64,000 bases of DNA from assembly GCF_004117935.1 (NCBI RefSeq), contig NZ_SDOY01000116.1, positions 62,001-126,000 of the forward strand, in the 5' to 3' direction. This stretch comes from Streptomyces roseicoloratus (GTDB lineage: Bacteria > Actinomycetota > Actinomycetes > Streptomycetales > Streptomycetaceae). The notes under the pieces were generated by a model that was given only the letters and a program-made list of their open reading frames with translations, was not told the origin of the DNA and ran no database searches. This document shows positions 41,891 through 49,841 of this stretch, in pieces (within the stretch, counting starts at the first letter, position 1; each line of letters starts with the position of its first letter). Both the position numbers and the translations under genes were made by a program.

Positions 41891-42846
41891 TCGCCGACCG
41901 CGGTGTAGCGGTTGGCGACGCCGTCGTACACGTCCGGCTCCTGCCGGTCGGTGACGTCCACGTCCACGCCGTGCGGCGCGAGGGCGTCGACGATCCGCTC
42001 GCTCATCTCCTCCGACAGGTAGTGGTAGGCCAGGTCGAGCCGCTTGAGGTGGGTGAGCGGCTGCCCGGCGAGCAGGGCTTCCGCACCGGCGTCGGTCAGC
42101 GTGCCCATGGACAGGTCGAGTTCGGAGAGCCGGGCGACGACCGGCGCGCCCGCGACGGCCTCCACCACCGCGTCCTGGGTCACGCTGTTGCACAGCGCGA
42201 GGCTGCGCAGCGCGGGCAGCCGGGTCCCGGAGAGGATCGGCTCCAGATCCTCGGGCGTGCTGTCGCCGCCGTACCAGGTGGTGCCGAGCCACAGCTCCAG
42301 GTGCTCCAGGGCGGGCAGGTCGCAGGCGCCGATGTCCCGCACCAGACCGCCGGGCAGCCCACCGGTCTGGACGACGAGCCGGCGCAGCCCCTCGTGCCGC
42401 AGCGGCGGGAACTCCAGTCCGGTGGCGCCGCGCACGCCCAACGAGGCGAGGCGCGGGTAGGCGGCGAGCAGCGGGGTGACGTCGCCCTGGGTGATCCACG
42501 AGATCTCGCAGTCCTCGGACAGCATGTCGCCGAGGAACACCGCCTCCAGCGCGGACAGCCGGTCCGCGGCGGCCACCAGCGCCTCGACGATGGGGTCGGA
42601 CGACTCCTCGTACGCGTCCTCCCAGCCGCCGACGACCAGGGCCCGTACCCGGGACGTGTCCACGGCGTCGAGGAAGCGCTCGAAGATCTCCGTCCACTCC
42701 TCCTCGTCGCCCGAGTCGCGGTACGTCACCGCGGACAGCCGCCAGGCCACCGACGCGGCGTCGGGCAGCTCGGCCGACGTCGCGGGAGTGGGGAACTCGA
42801 ACACGGGCAGGTCGTGGAACACCCGCAGGTAATTCCCGATGGTCAT
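41887..42846 (-). CDS. STM4015-family leucine-rich-repeat protein
   Basis: 319 residues, first gene of the operon. After an N-terminal part (TIGNYLRVFHDLPVFEF) come about five leucine-rich repeats (LRRLVVQTGGLPGGLVRDI, LEHLELWLG, LRSLALCNSVTQDA, LSELDLSMGTLTDAG, LKRLDLAYHYLSEE). LRR proteins usually bind other proteins or peptides, so it may present a substrate to the radical SAM and ATP-grasp enzymes. GGAG five bases upstream of the ATG at 42846. No signal peptide. Confidence 0.8.
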   Translation of the reverse strand: MTIGNYLRVFHDLPVFEFPTPATSAELPDAASVAWRLSAVTYRDSGDEEEWTEIFERFLDAVDTSRVRALVVGGWEDAYEESSDPIVEALVAAADRLSALEAVFLGDMLSEDCEISWITQGDVTPLLAAYPRLASLGVRGATGLEFPPLRHEGLRRLVVQTGGLPGGLVRDIGACDLPALEHLELWLGTTWYGGDSTPEDLEPILSGTRLPALRSLALCNSVTQDAVVEAVAGAPVVARLSELDLSMGTLTDAGAEALLAGQPLTHLKRLDLAYHYLSEEMSERIVDALAPHGVDVDVTDRQEPDVYDGVANRYTAVGE

Positions 42847-43016
42847 GGCTGCTCCAGACACCAGTGTGTGCGGCCGTCGGATCGCGGCGGCAGAGATCGG
42901 CTGACGGCAGAAGTTCTACCAAGCGGCACTGACAAGGACGGTGGCGGGCGTCGGCCGCCGTACCGTACGCGCGTGTCCGTTCCGGAATGTGATGATTCGT
43001 CTGGTAGTCATCGTCC

Positions 43017-44327
43017 GTGGACGTCCGTCGCATCCTCACGGCCCTGTTGCTCACCACCGCCGCGCTGTTCGCCACGGTCCCGGCGGCGGCCGGGGCCGGC
43101 CCGGGCGGAGGAGGAACCACGAGCGCCTCCGGGCGGGCCATCGCCTCCGCACCGGAGACCGGCGCAGGGCCGGGCTTCGCCTCCGTGTCGGAGAGCGGTA
43201 CCGGACCGGGCTTCGCCTCCGTGTCGGAGAGCGGTACCGGACCGGGCTTCGCCTCCGTTGCGGAGAGCGCCGCCGCATCGGAGAGCGCCGCCGCGGCGCG
43301 CGACACGGCGCGGCCGACCGCGTTCACCATCTCCGGCATCGACCTCCACGACGCCCAGATCGCCAAGTTCGGCGACACCTACTACATGTACGGCTCGATG
43401 TACGGCTGCGGCTTCGAGTGGTACGTGAAGCCGACGCCCTGGTGCGGCTTCGGCGTCTCCACCGCGCCCGCGCCGCAGGGGCCGTGGACCCTGCCCAAGG
43501 CGCTGTTCGACCCGACGACCGTCGATCCGTGGACCGACGACTCGTGGCAGGACACCTGCGGCACGTCCGGCCAGGGCTGCTTCAACCCGCGGATGATCCG
43601 CCGCTCGGGCTGGGGTCGCGACGACGGGGCCTTCGTCCTCTGGTTCAACAGTCCCCGCCACTACTCGGCCGGCGGACCCCACGCCTACAACGCGATGGGC
43701 TGCGCCTCCGCGGAGGGGCCGTGCGGACCCCCACCCGTGCCCGGGGGCTTCTACCGCAAGCCCGCGCTGTCCGTCTGCACGGGCAACGGCGACTTCGGCA
43801 TCATCGAATCCGGTACGCCGGGCGGCCATCCCGCGATCGTCTGCACCCTCCCGGGGTCCGCGCAGCTCAACATCGAGGAACTCGACGCCCGGGGGAGCGA
43901 CGGTACGGGCGTCGGCGTGCGCAGGGTCGCCGGGCTCAAGAAGATCGAGGGGCCCGGCGGTTACTGGGACCCGGTGCAGCGGCTGTACGTCCTCACCTAC
44001 GCCGATCCCGCCTGCGGCTACTGCACCGGCACCCCGATCGGCTACGCCACCGCGCCCTCGCTGTACTCGGGCTGGGCGGCGCCGGGCAACCTCGGCTGGA
44101 ACGCGCCCGCGTTCGGGCGCCGCATCTTCAACGGCAACAGCTGTGGCGGCCAGCCCAGGACCGTGACCGTCCTCGACGGGCAGGCCTGGCAGATCATCGA
44201 CCTGTGGCTGGGCATCCGCAACGAGGCCGCGGCCGCCACCCATCTCGTCCCGCTGACCTACACGCCCACGCCGGGCGTCGCGGGCGACGGACAACTCTGG
44301 CGCCCGCCGCTCCGCCTCGACTGCTGA
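43017..44327 (+). CDS. Secreted glycoside hydrolase family 43-like protein
   Basis: 436 residues. A signal peptide (DVRRILTALLLTTAALFATV, cleavage near AAAGA) is followed by a low-complexity segment with three exact-frame copies of a 12-residue repeat and then a five-bladed-propeller-like domain: GIDLHDAQIAKFGDTYYMYG gives the catalytic Asp at the start, and WTLPKALFD, CFNPRMIRRS, EGPGGYWDPVQ fit GH43 or related arabinan/xylan-acting families. No ribosome site is visible before the GTG, so it may be leaderless. A hairpin overlaps the stop. Confidence 0.7.
   Translation: MDVRRILTALLLTTAALFATVPAAAGAGPGGGGTTSASGRAIASAPETGAGPGFASVSESGTGPGFASVSESGTGPGFASVAESAAASESAAAARDTARPTAFTISGIDLHDAQIAKFGDTYYMYGSMYGCGFEWYVKPTPWCGFGVSTAPAPQGPWTLPKALFDPTTVDPWTDDSWQDTCGTSGQGCFNPRMIRRSGWGRDDGAFVLWFNSPRHYSAGGPHAYNAMGCASAEGPCGPPPVPGGFYRKPALSVCTGNGDFGIIESGTPGGHPAIVCTLPGSAQLNIEELDARGSDGTGVGVRRVAGLKKIEGPGGYWDPVQRLYVLTYADPACGYCTGTPIGYATAPSLYSGWAAPGNLGWNAPAFGRRIFNGNSCGGQPRTVTVLDGQAWQIIDLWLGIRNEAAAATHLVPLTYTPTPGVAGDGQLWRPPLRLDC
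43161..43268 (+). repeat. 3 x 36-bp in-frame tandem repeat
   Basis: Three copies of a 36-bp unit encode GTGPGFASVSES-like 12-mers at residues 49-84 of the GH43-like protein, in the linker after the signal peptide. Near identity at DNA level suggests recent expansion by slippage. Confidence 0.9.
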
Positions 44328-44353
44328 GGCCTCCGGCCCGGGGCCGGAGGCCT
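44327..44353 (+). terminator. Terminator overlapping the GH43-like stop
   Basis: Perfect 12-bp stem AGGCCTCCGGCC / GGCCGGAGGCCT with a CGG loop; its first base is the last base of the stop codon. Confidence 0.8.
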
Positions 44354-44481
44354 GGTACGGAGAGGTGAAGGAGGGAGCGGTCCAGGAGTGGCGAGGCGGC
44401 GCGGCAGGCGACGGCTGGTGGGATGTCCGCGCCGGACGAAACCGGATGAACCCTGATCAACCAGTCGCGAAGGAACGGCCC

Positions 44482-45291
44482 ATGACACCTCGTCACACCG
44501 TCACCCCCTCTGTACCCGAGGCCCGGCCGGGAGCCTGGTGCGGCGCCGTGGCCGCAGCGGCGCTGGGGGGCGTCCTCCTCCTGGGCGCCGCCGCCCCCGC
44601 CCTCGCCGCCGAACCGGGCGCCGTCACGGGGGCGGCGGCGTCAGCGGCGGCCGTACGGGCGCCGAAGGCGACCACCGTCACGGTCAGCGGCAGCGGACGG
44701 GCCGCCTCGGCACCCGACCTGGCGGTGCTCTCGGTCGGCGTTGAGGCGACCCGGAAGACCGCGAAGGAGGCCCTGGCCGCCCAGAGCGCCTCGGCGAAGG
44801 CGCTGGTCGACGCGCTGCACGCTCAGGGCATCGCCGACCGCGACGTCCGCACCGAGAACCTCTCCCTCTCGCCGGTCTACACCCAGAGCCCCGGGGGCGA
44901 GAGCAAGGTCACGGGCTACCAGGCCGGACAGAGCTTCTCGGTGAAGGTCCGCGACATCGACCGGACCGGCCAGATCATCGGCGCCGCCACCGATGCCACC
45001 GGCGACGCGGGCCGGATCAACGGCGTCGTCTTCGACGTGGCCGACCCCACCGCGCTGCGCGCCAAGGCCCGCGAGGCCGCCTACCGGGACGCCCACGACA
45101 AGGCCGCCCAGCACGCCCGTCTGAGCGGTCACCGGCTGGGCCGGCTGGTCTCGCTCACCGAAGGCGAGAGCACCCGCCCCGGCCCTGGCGCGCTCCCGAG
45201 CGCACCGGCGGACGGCGGCGAGGGCGTACCGCTCGCGCCGGGCGAGATCGAGGAGCACGTGACGCTCACGGCGGTGTTCGAGCTGGTCTGA
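44482..45291 (+). CDS. Secreted SIMPL-domain (DUF541) protein
   Basis: 269 residues. A signal peptide ends near APALAA (about residue 37). The SIMPL domain follows (TTVTVSGSGRAASAPDLAVL, GIADRDVRTENLSLSPVY, VKVRDIDRTGQIIGAATDA, EIEEHVTLTAVFEL). Family members are periplasmic or secreted, some linked to oxidative stress or immune signalling; the molecular role is not established. AAGGA before the ATG at 44482. Confidence 0.87.
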   Translation: MTPRHTVTPSVPEARPGAWCGAVAAAALGGVLLLGAAAPALAAEPGAVTGAAASAAAVRAPKATTVTVSGSGRAASAPDLAVLSVGVEATRKTAKEALAAQSASAKALVDALHAQGIADRDVRTENLSLSPVYTQSPGGESKVTGYQAGQSFSVKVRDIDRTGQIIGAATDATGDAGRINGVVFDVADPTALRAKAREAAYRDAHDKAAQHARLSGHRLGRLVSLTEGESTRPGPGALPSAPADGGEGVPLAPGEIEEHVTLTAVFELV

Positions 45292-45303
45292 GCGAGGAGC
45301 CGC

Positions 45304-46239
45304 TCACTCGGTCGGCGGAGCGTCCGGGGAGTCCGGGGAGTCCGAGGGGTTCGGGGAGTCCGAGGAGTCCGAGGGGTCCGAGGGGGCGGCATGGTCCGTG
45401 GCGTCCGTGCGGACCGCGGCGGTCGCAGGGCCCGGGGCGTCCGCACCCACGCCGTCCGCACCCACGCCGTCCGCACCCGCGCCGTCCGTGGCGTCCGCAC
45501 CCGCGCCGTTCCTGGCATCCGCGTCAGCGGCACCCGCGGGGCCCGCGGCACCCGCGACGCCGGTGGCGGCGCGGGCAGTGCCCGCGTCACCCGTCGGAGC
45601 CATGCCGCCGCCACCCGCGGCGTGCGCGGTGCCGGCCGGAGCCGCGTCGGGAAGCCCCAGTTCGCGGGCGAGGGCCGCGTCCGCCCAGGTCAGCATCGTG
45701 GCACGGGGGAGCGAGCCCTTGTACGAGGTCATCTGGACGGCCAGTCCGTCCAGGAAGGCGGTGAGGCGCCAGGCCGCGGCGGTCGGGTCGGGGCAGCGGA
45801 ACTCGCCGGCCGCCACGCCCTCGGCGATCACCTCGGCCAGCTCGGCCTTCCACGCCCGGTCGAGAGTGCCGGCGACCTCGCGCAGCGCCGGGTCGCGCAG
45901 CGCGGCCGCCCAGCTCTCGATCCACAGCCGCCAGCCCTTGGCCTGGCCGGTCGGCGCGTACCAGCGGACGGCCGCCCGCAGCCGCCGCACCGCCGAGGTC
46001 CGGCGCCCCAGCAGGCCGCGGAGCCGCGCCAGGTCCTGCTCGGCGGCGCGGGCGAAGGCGGCCGAGACCAGCTGCTCCTTGGTCGCGAAGTGGTAGAGGA
46101 CCAGCGCGTTGCTGACCCCGAGTTCCCGGGCCACGTCGGAGATGCGCAGCGCCGCCACGCCGCGGGCCTCGATCTGGGCCACGGCCGCCCGCAGCAGGGC
46201 TTCCCGCCGTTCGGTCACGCTCAACCGCTCTCTCGCCAC
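45304..46239 (-). CDS. TetR-family regulator with long repetitive C-terminal tail
   Basis: 311 residues. Residues about 8-55 form the TetR helix-turn-helix (RREALLRAAVAQIEARGV, ISDVARELGVSNALVLYHF) and the ligand domain runs to about residue 205 (BetI-like, AAAWRLTAFLDGLAVQM). About 105 further residues are low-complexity Ala/Gly/Asp then Ser/Asp/Pro repeats, unusual for TetR proteins and encoded by tandem DNA repeats. GTG start. It is divergent from the metallo-hydrolase gene at 46340, a possible target. Confidence 0.85.
   Translation of the reverse strand: MARERLSVTERREALLRAAVAQIEARGVAALRISDVARELGVSNALVLYHFATKEQLVSAAFARAAEQDLARLRGLLGRRTSAVRRLRAAVRWYAPTGQAKGWRLWIESWAAALRDPALREVAGTLDRAWKAELAEVIAEGVAAGEFRCPDPTAAAWRLTAFLDGLAVQMTSYKGSLPRATMLTWADAALARELGLPDAAPAGTAHAAGGGGMAPTGDAGTARAATGVAGAAGPAGAADADARNGAGADATDGAGADGVGADGVGADAPGPATAAVRTDATDHAAPSDPSDSSDSPNPSDSPDSPDAPPTE
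45322..45386. repeat. Degenerate 9-bp repeats coding the Ser/Asp/Pro tail
   Basis: Runs of GTCCGGGGA / GTCCGAGGA-type units in tandem. On the coding (minus) strand they give SDS/SPD tripeptides at the C-terminus of the TetR protein. Confidence 0.8.
45438..45482. repeat. 3 x 15-bp tandem repeat in the TetR tail
   Basis: CGTCCGCACCCACGC occurs twice exactly (45438-45452, 45453-45467) and once with one change (45468-45482). On the coding strand it gives repeated GADGV residues. Confidence 0.88.
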
Positions 46240-46257
46240 GCCCCGACCCTACACAGC

Positions 46258-46274
46258 ACATGACAAAGACATGA
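46258..46274. promoter_or_regulatory. ACATGA direct repeat in a divergent promoter
   Basis: ACATGA (46258-46263) and ACATGA (46269-46274), 11 bp apart, lie in the 100-nt gap between the divergent TetR and metallo-hydrolase genes. This would be a suitable place for the TetR operator, but the repeat is short. Confidence 0.22.
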
Positions 46275-46339
46275 TCGCCACGGCGCCTTCCCGCCCGGGC
46301 CGCCCATAATGAAGGAACCCCCCGACTTCAGGAGGCCCT

Positions 46340-47539
46340 GTGACCGGCACCGGCTCCGACCACGCGCTGCGGACACGCCTGCGCGCACTGCGCGCCGCGG
46401 CCTTCGGCGCCGACCCGACGGGCGCACGGCTGGAGCGCATCCGCCGCTCCCCGAACTTCGCCGACGGGACCTTCCGCAACCCCGAGGAGGCCCGGCACCG
46501 GCCGTCCGGTTCGACCGTGGAGTTCGCCAAGGTCTACTTCGAGAAGGAGGCGCGGGCACGCCGGGCCCCGAACGGCACGATCCCCGTGCATCCGACGACC
46601 GTCGCCGATCTGGCCCGGCCCGCGGCCACCGGGCTGCGCCTCACCTGGATGGGTCACTCCAGCGTGCTCGCCGAGATCGACGGCGGCCGGGTGCTCTTCG
46701 ACCCGGTCTGGGGCGACCGCTGCTCGCCGTTCGCCTTCGTGGGTCCCAAGCGGCTGCATCCCGTGCCGGCGCCGCTGGCGGCGCTCGGTCCGGTCGACGT
46801 CGTGGTGATCTCCCACGACCACTACGACCACCTGGACCTGTCGACGATCAAGGCCTTGGCGACCACCGACACCCTGTTCGCGGTGCCGCTCGGCGTGGGC
46901 GCCCACCTGGAGCGCTGGGGCGTGCGTGCCTCCCGGCTGCGCGAACTGGACTGGACCGAGTCCACCGAGGTGGGCGACCTGCGGCTGACCGCGACTCCGG
47001 CCCGCCACTTCTGCGGCCGCGGCCTGCGCAACCGGCAGCACACCCTCTGGGCCTCCTGGGTCGTCGAGGGCCCGGACCACCGCGTCTACCACAGCGGCGA
47101 CACCGGCTACTTCTCCGGCTTCAAGGACATCGGCGCCGCCCACGGTCCGTTCGACGCCACGATGATCCAGATCGGTGCGTACGCGGAGTTCTGGCCGGAC
47201 ATCCACATGACCCCCGAGGAGGGCCTGCGCGCCCACCTCGACCTCCAGGGCGGCACCCCGCACGGCGTCCTGCTGCCGATCCACTGGGCCACCTTCAACC
47301 TGGCCCCGCACGCGTGGGCGGAGCCGGGGGAGTGGACGAAGTACGAGGCCGAGGAGGCCGGCCAGGCGGTGGCGTTTCCCCGTCCCGGGGAGTCGTTCGA
47401 GGCCGCGGGGAAGTTGCCCGTGGAGCCGTGGTGGCGGACGGTGTCGCATCCGGTCGCGCAGCCGTGGCGTCGCCCCCGGCCTGCCGAGGTCGCCGTGGAG
47501 TCGCGCAGCGACGACCTCGACCTCGCGGGCGAGCGGTGA
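46340..47539 (+). CDS. MBL-fold metallo-hydrolase (NAPE-PLD/UlaG-like)
   Basis: 399 residues. The metal motif is SHDHYDHLD, followed by RHFCGRG, YHSGDTGYFSG and LPIHWATF for the remaining His/Asp ligands. TGLRLTWMGHSSVLAEIDG at the start of the domain is typical of the N-acylphosphatidylethanolamine phospholipase D-like and UlaG-like branch, which acts on phosphodiesters or lactones. No signal peptide. AGGAGG before the GTG at 46340. Likely under the divergent TetR regulator; substrate unknown. Confidence 0.86.
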   Translation: MTGTGSDHALRTRLRALRAAAFGADPTGARLERIRRSPNFADGTFRNPEEARHRPSGSTVEFAKVYFEKEARARRAPNGTIPVHPTTVADLARPAATGLRLTWMGHSSVLAEIDGGRVLFDPVWGDRCSPFAFVGPKRLHPVPAPLAALGPVDVVVISHDHYDHLDLSTIKALATTDTLFAVPLGVGAHLERWGVRASRLRELDWTESTEVGDLRLTATPARHFCGRGLRNRQHTLWASWVVEGPDHRVYHSGDTGYFSGFKDIGAAHGPFDATMIQIGAYAEFWPDIHMTPEEGLRAHLDLQGGTPHGVLLPIHWATFNLAPHAWAEPGEWTKYEAEEAGQAVAFPRPGESFEAAGKLPVEPWWRTVSHPVAQPWRRPRPAEVAVESRSDDLDLAGER

Positions 47540-47667
47540 CGCCGGCCGAGGACGGACCGCGGGGCACGGCCCGGATGCCGCGGCGTCCCGCGACGGAGGA
47601 GCGGGGTCGTTCGCCGCGAGCGCCGCACGGGGTGCCGGGCAGAGCGTGAAGCCGCTGCGCGGCGGTT

Positions 47668-47749
47668 CAGGCCCTCGCCGTCCCTGAGGGCCCTCAGGCC
47701 CTCGCCGTCCCCGAGGTCCCTTCTCGGTCCCGAGGTCCCTTCTCGGTCC
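47668..47749. repeat. Two nested tandem duplications downstream of the metallo-hydrolase
   Basis: CAGGCCCTCGCCGTCCC occurs at 47668-47684 and 47695-47711, and CGAGGTCCCTTCTCGGTCC occurs in tandem at 47712-47730 and 47731-47749. They fill much of the 219-nt gap between convergent genes. No clear terminator hairpin is seen there. Confidence 0.85.
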
Positions 47750-47758
47750 CTGGCGCCG

Positions 47759-48328
47759 TCATGCGCGGAGCGGACCGTGCTTCGGGAGCGGGATCTCGAA
47801 GTGCACGGTGCCCACGCCGGGGCCGTGCTCTCCCGTGGTGCGGGCGTCGAAGATCTCCTCGGCCATGCCGCGCCAGAACGCCTCGGCGCCCTCGACGTCC
47901 ACATTGGTGTGCAGGTAGATGCTGTCGTACCCGGGCGTCCGGGCGACGAAGGCGCGGGCCCGGTCCACGAGGGTGCGGGCCAGGCCGTTGCGCCGGTGCT
48001 CCGGGCGTACGTAGACCCGGACGAGTTGCGCGGTGGTGCCCGAGGGGTAGCGCTCGGCGAGCCAGCGCGGGTGCGGCGGGTGGGCCGGGCCTGACGAGCG
48101 GACGCCGGTGGTGGCCACGACCTCGCCGCGGTGCACGGCGACCAGCAGCAGGTGGCGCGGGTCGTTCAGGTAGGTGTGCTCGATCTCGGTGACGTCGCGG
48201 TGCCACGCGGGCACGTAGCCGTAGCCGAAGTCCCGGTAGAAGGTGTCGAGCATGACCTGGCGGGCGCCTTCCACATCGGCTGTGGTGGCGGGGCGCACGG
48301 TGTAGGGCGGGTGCGGGGGCCGGCTCAT
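47759..48328 (-). CDS. GNAT-family N-acetyltransferase
   Basis: 189 residues. PYTVRPATTADVEGARQVML begins the GNAT fold; the acetyl-CoA motif is QLVRVYVRPEHRRNGLARTL, and a C-terminal YDSIYLHTNVDVEGAEAFWR is common in GNAT members. It would acetylate an amine; the substrate is unknown. AGGAG five bases before the ATG at 48328 fixes the start. It is divergent from the ATP-grasp operon, with a Zur-like box between the two. Confidence 0.83.
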   Translation of the reverse strand: MSRPPHPPYTVRPATTADVEGARQVMLDTFYRDFGYGYVPAWHRDVTEIEHTYLNDPRHLLLVAVHRGEVVATTGVRSSGPAHPPHPRWLAERYPSGTTAQLVRVYVRPEHRRNGLARTLVDRARAFVARTPGYDSIYLHTNVDVEGAEAFWRGMAEEIFDARTTGEHGPGVGTVHFEIPLPKHGPLRA

Positions 48329-48473
48329 CGGATCTCCTGGGATGCCTGAACGGGATACGGGGCCACGGTGCCGGGGTGCGGCTTCGGGCTGCGGTGGGGT
48401 GCGCCGGAGGTACGGGCATGTCGCGGCATGCGTGCGTCCGCATGCGGAGAGGCCGTGTTCCGACAGATGACAA

Positions 48474-48488
48474 TGAAAACGATTATCG
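48474..48488. promoter_or_regulatory. Zur-like binding box
   Basis: TGAAAACGATTATCG matches 12 of 15 positions of the Streptomyces Zur box as I know it (TGAAAATGATTTTCA, a 7-1-7 dyad). It stands out as an AT-rich island in a 73% GC region. It ends 96 nt before the ATP-grasp start and 146 nt upstream of the divergent acetyltransferase start. Zur represses zinc-uptake and zincophore genes when zinc is plentiful. Binding is not shown; a Fur-like protein is the main alternative. Confidence 0.6.
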
Positions 48489-48584
48489 ATAAGGTCCTGA
48501 TCGGTCAAGCGGTCGCGCCCTGGCCGGTGCTGCCGCTGCCTCCGTGACGGAGCGCACTCAATCGCACTGTGTGAAGGGGAAGTC

Positions 48585-49841
48585 GTGGCTCATCTGCTGA
48601 TGGTCGAGAGCTGGGTCGGGTCCATGAGCAGGTTGCTGCCACGGGCCATACGGGAGGCAGGTCACGAGTTCACCTTCCTGACCCGCGACCTGCACCACTA
48701 CCTGCGGTCGGCTCCGGAGGGCACCGCACACCCCCTCCTCGCGGCGCGTCACGTGCTCACGACGGAGACCAACGACACCGACGCGCTGCCGGCCTTCGTC
48801 GAACGGGCCCACGAGGCCCTGCGCTTCGACGGAGTGATCACCTCCTGCGACTACTACCTCGGGACGGCCGCACGCATCGCGGGACGTCTCGGGCTGCCCG
48901 GCCCCACGCCCGACGCCGTCGACAACGCGTGCCGCAAGGACGCGACGCGCCGGGTCCTGGCCGAGGCCGGGCTGCCGGGACCGCGCTTCGCGGTGTGCGC
49001 GGACTGGGCCGAGGTCGCCGCCGCGGCACACGACCTCGGCTACCCGCTGGTGTTCAAGCCCGTGGACCTGTGCGCCGGGATGTTCGTACGCCGCGTCGAC
49101 GACGAGGCCGCTCTGGCGGACGCCTTCCGCGCGCTCGCCGCCTTCCCCGTCAACGCCCGTGGACAGCACCGTGAGCCCGTGGTGCTGTTGGAGGAACTCC
49201 TCCGCGGACCCGAGGTGAGCGTCGAGACCGTCTCGCACGACGGCGCCGTGCACGTCGTCGGCGTCACCGACAAGACGCTCGGCGGGGCCCCCGCGTTCAT
49301 CGAGACCGGCCACATGTTCCCCGCGGCCCTGGACGCCGCGGACACCGAGGCCGCCGAGGAGACCGCCCGACGGGCCCTCAAGGCACTGGGTCTCGACGGC
49401 GTCGTCGCCCACACCGAGATCAAACTGACTGCCGACGGGCCCCGTGTCGTCGAGGTCAATCCCCGGCCCGCCGGCAACCGCATCACCGAACTCGTGCGAC
49501 ACGTGACCGGCATCGACCTCGCCGGCGCCTGCGTGGACGTCGCCCTGGGCCGCGAGCCGGACCTGCGCCGCCGCGCCACCGGACTGACCAGTGCCGCGAT
49601 CGGCTTCCTGGTGCCGGACGAGCCCGGTGTCCTGGCGGCCGTCGAGGGCGCCGACGCCGTGCGCACCGCGGACGGCCTGCTGGAACTGCGGCTCGCCGAT
49701 CCCGGCAGGACCGTCAGGGCCGCCGACGACAACAACGAGTACCTCGGCCACGTCATGGCGGGTGACGCGCGGGGCCTGGCCGCCCGGGACCGTGTCGCAT
49801 CCCTCCTCGCCCAGCTCCGCCCCCGGGTGGTCACGCGATGA
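48585..49841 (+). CDS. ATP-grasp carboxylate-amine/thiol ligase
   Basis: 418 residues. The pre-ATP domain is followed by NACRKDATRRVLAEAGLPGP, YPLVFKPVDLCAGMFV (ATP-binding Lys and small loop), PVVLLEELLRGPEVSVE and VVEVNPRPAGNRITE (Mg-binding Glu and Asn). This is the layout of L-amino-acid ligases such as BacD, which join two amino acids through an acyl phosphate. In this operon it may make a dipeptide or amide step of a small metal ligand. AAGGGGA precedes the GTG start. ATGA overlap with the next gene. Confidence 0.88.
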   Translation: MAHLLMVESWVGSMSRLLPRAIREAGHEFTFLTRDLHHYLRSAPEGTAHPLLAARHVLTTETNDTDALPAFVERAHEALRFDGVITSCDYYLGTAARIAGRLGLPGPTPDAVDNACRKDATRRVLAEAGLPGPRFAVCADWAEVAAAAHDLGYPLVFKPVDLCAGMFVRRVDDEAALADAFRALAAFPVNARGQHREPVVLLEELLRGPEVSVETVSHDGAVHVVGVTDKTLGGAPAFIETGHMFPAALDAADTEAAEETARRALKALGLDGVVAHTEIKLTADGPRVVEVNPRPAGNRITELVRHVTGIDLAGACVDVALGREPDLRRRATGLTSAAIGFLVPDEPGVLAAVEGADAVRTADGLLELRLADPGRTVRAADDNNEYLGHVMAGDARGLAARDRVASLLAQLRPRVVTR

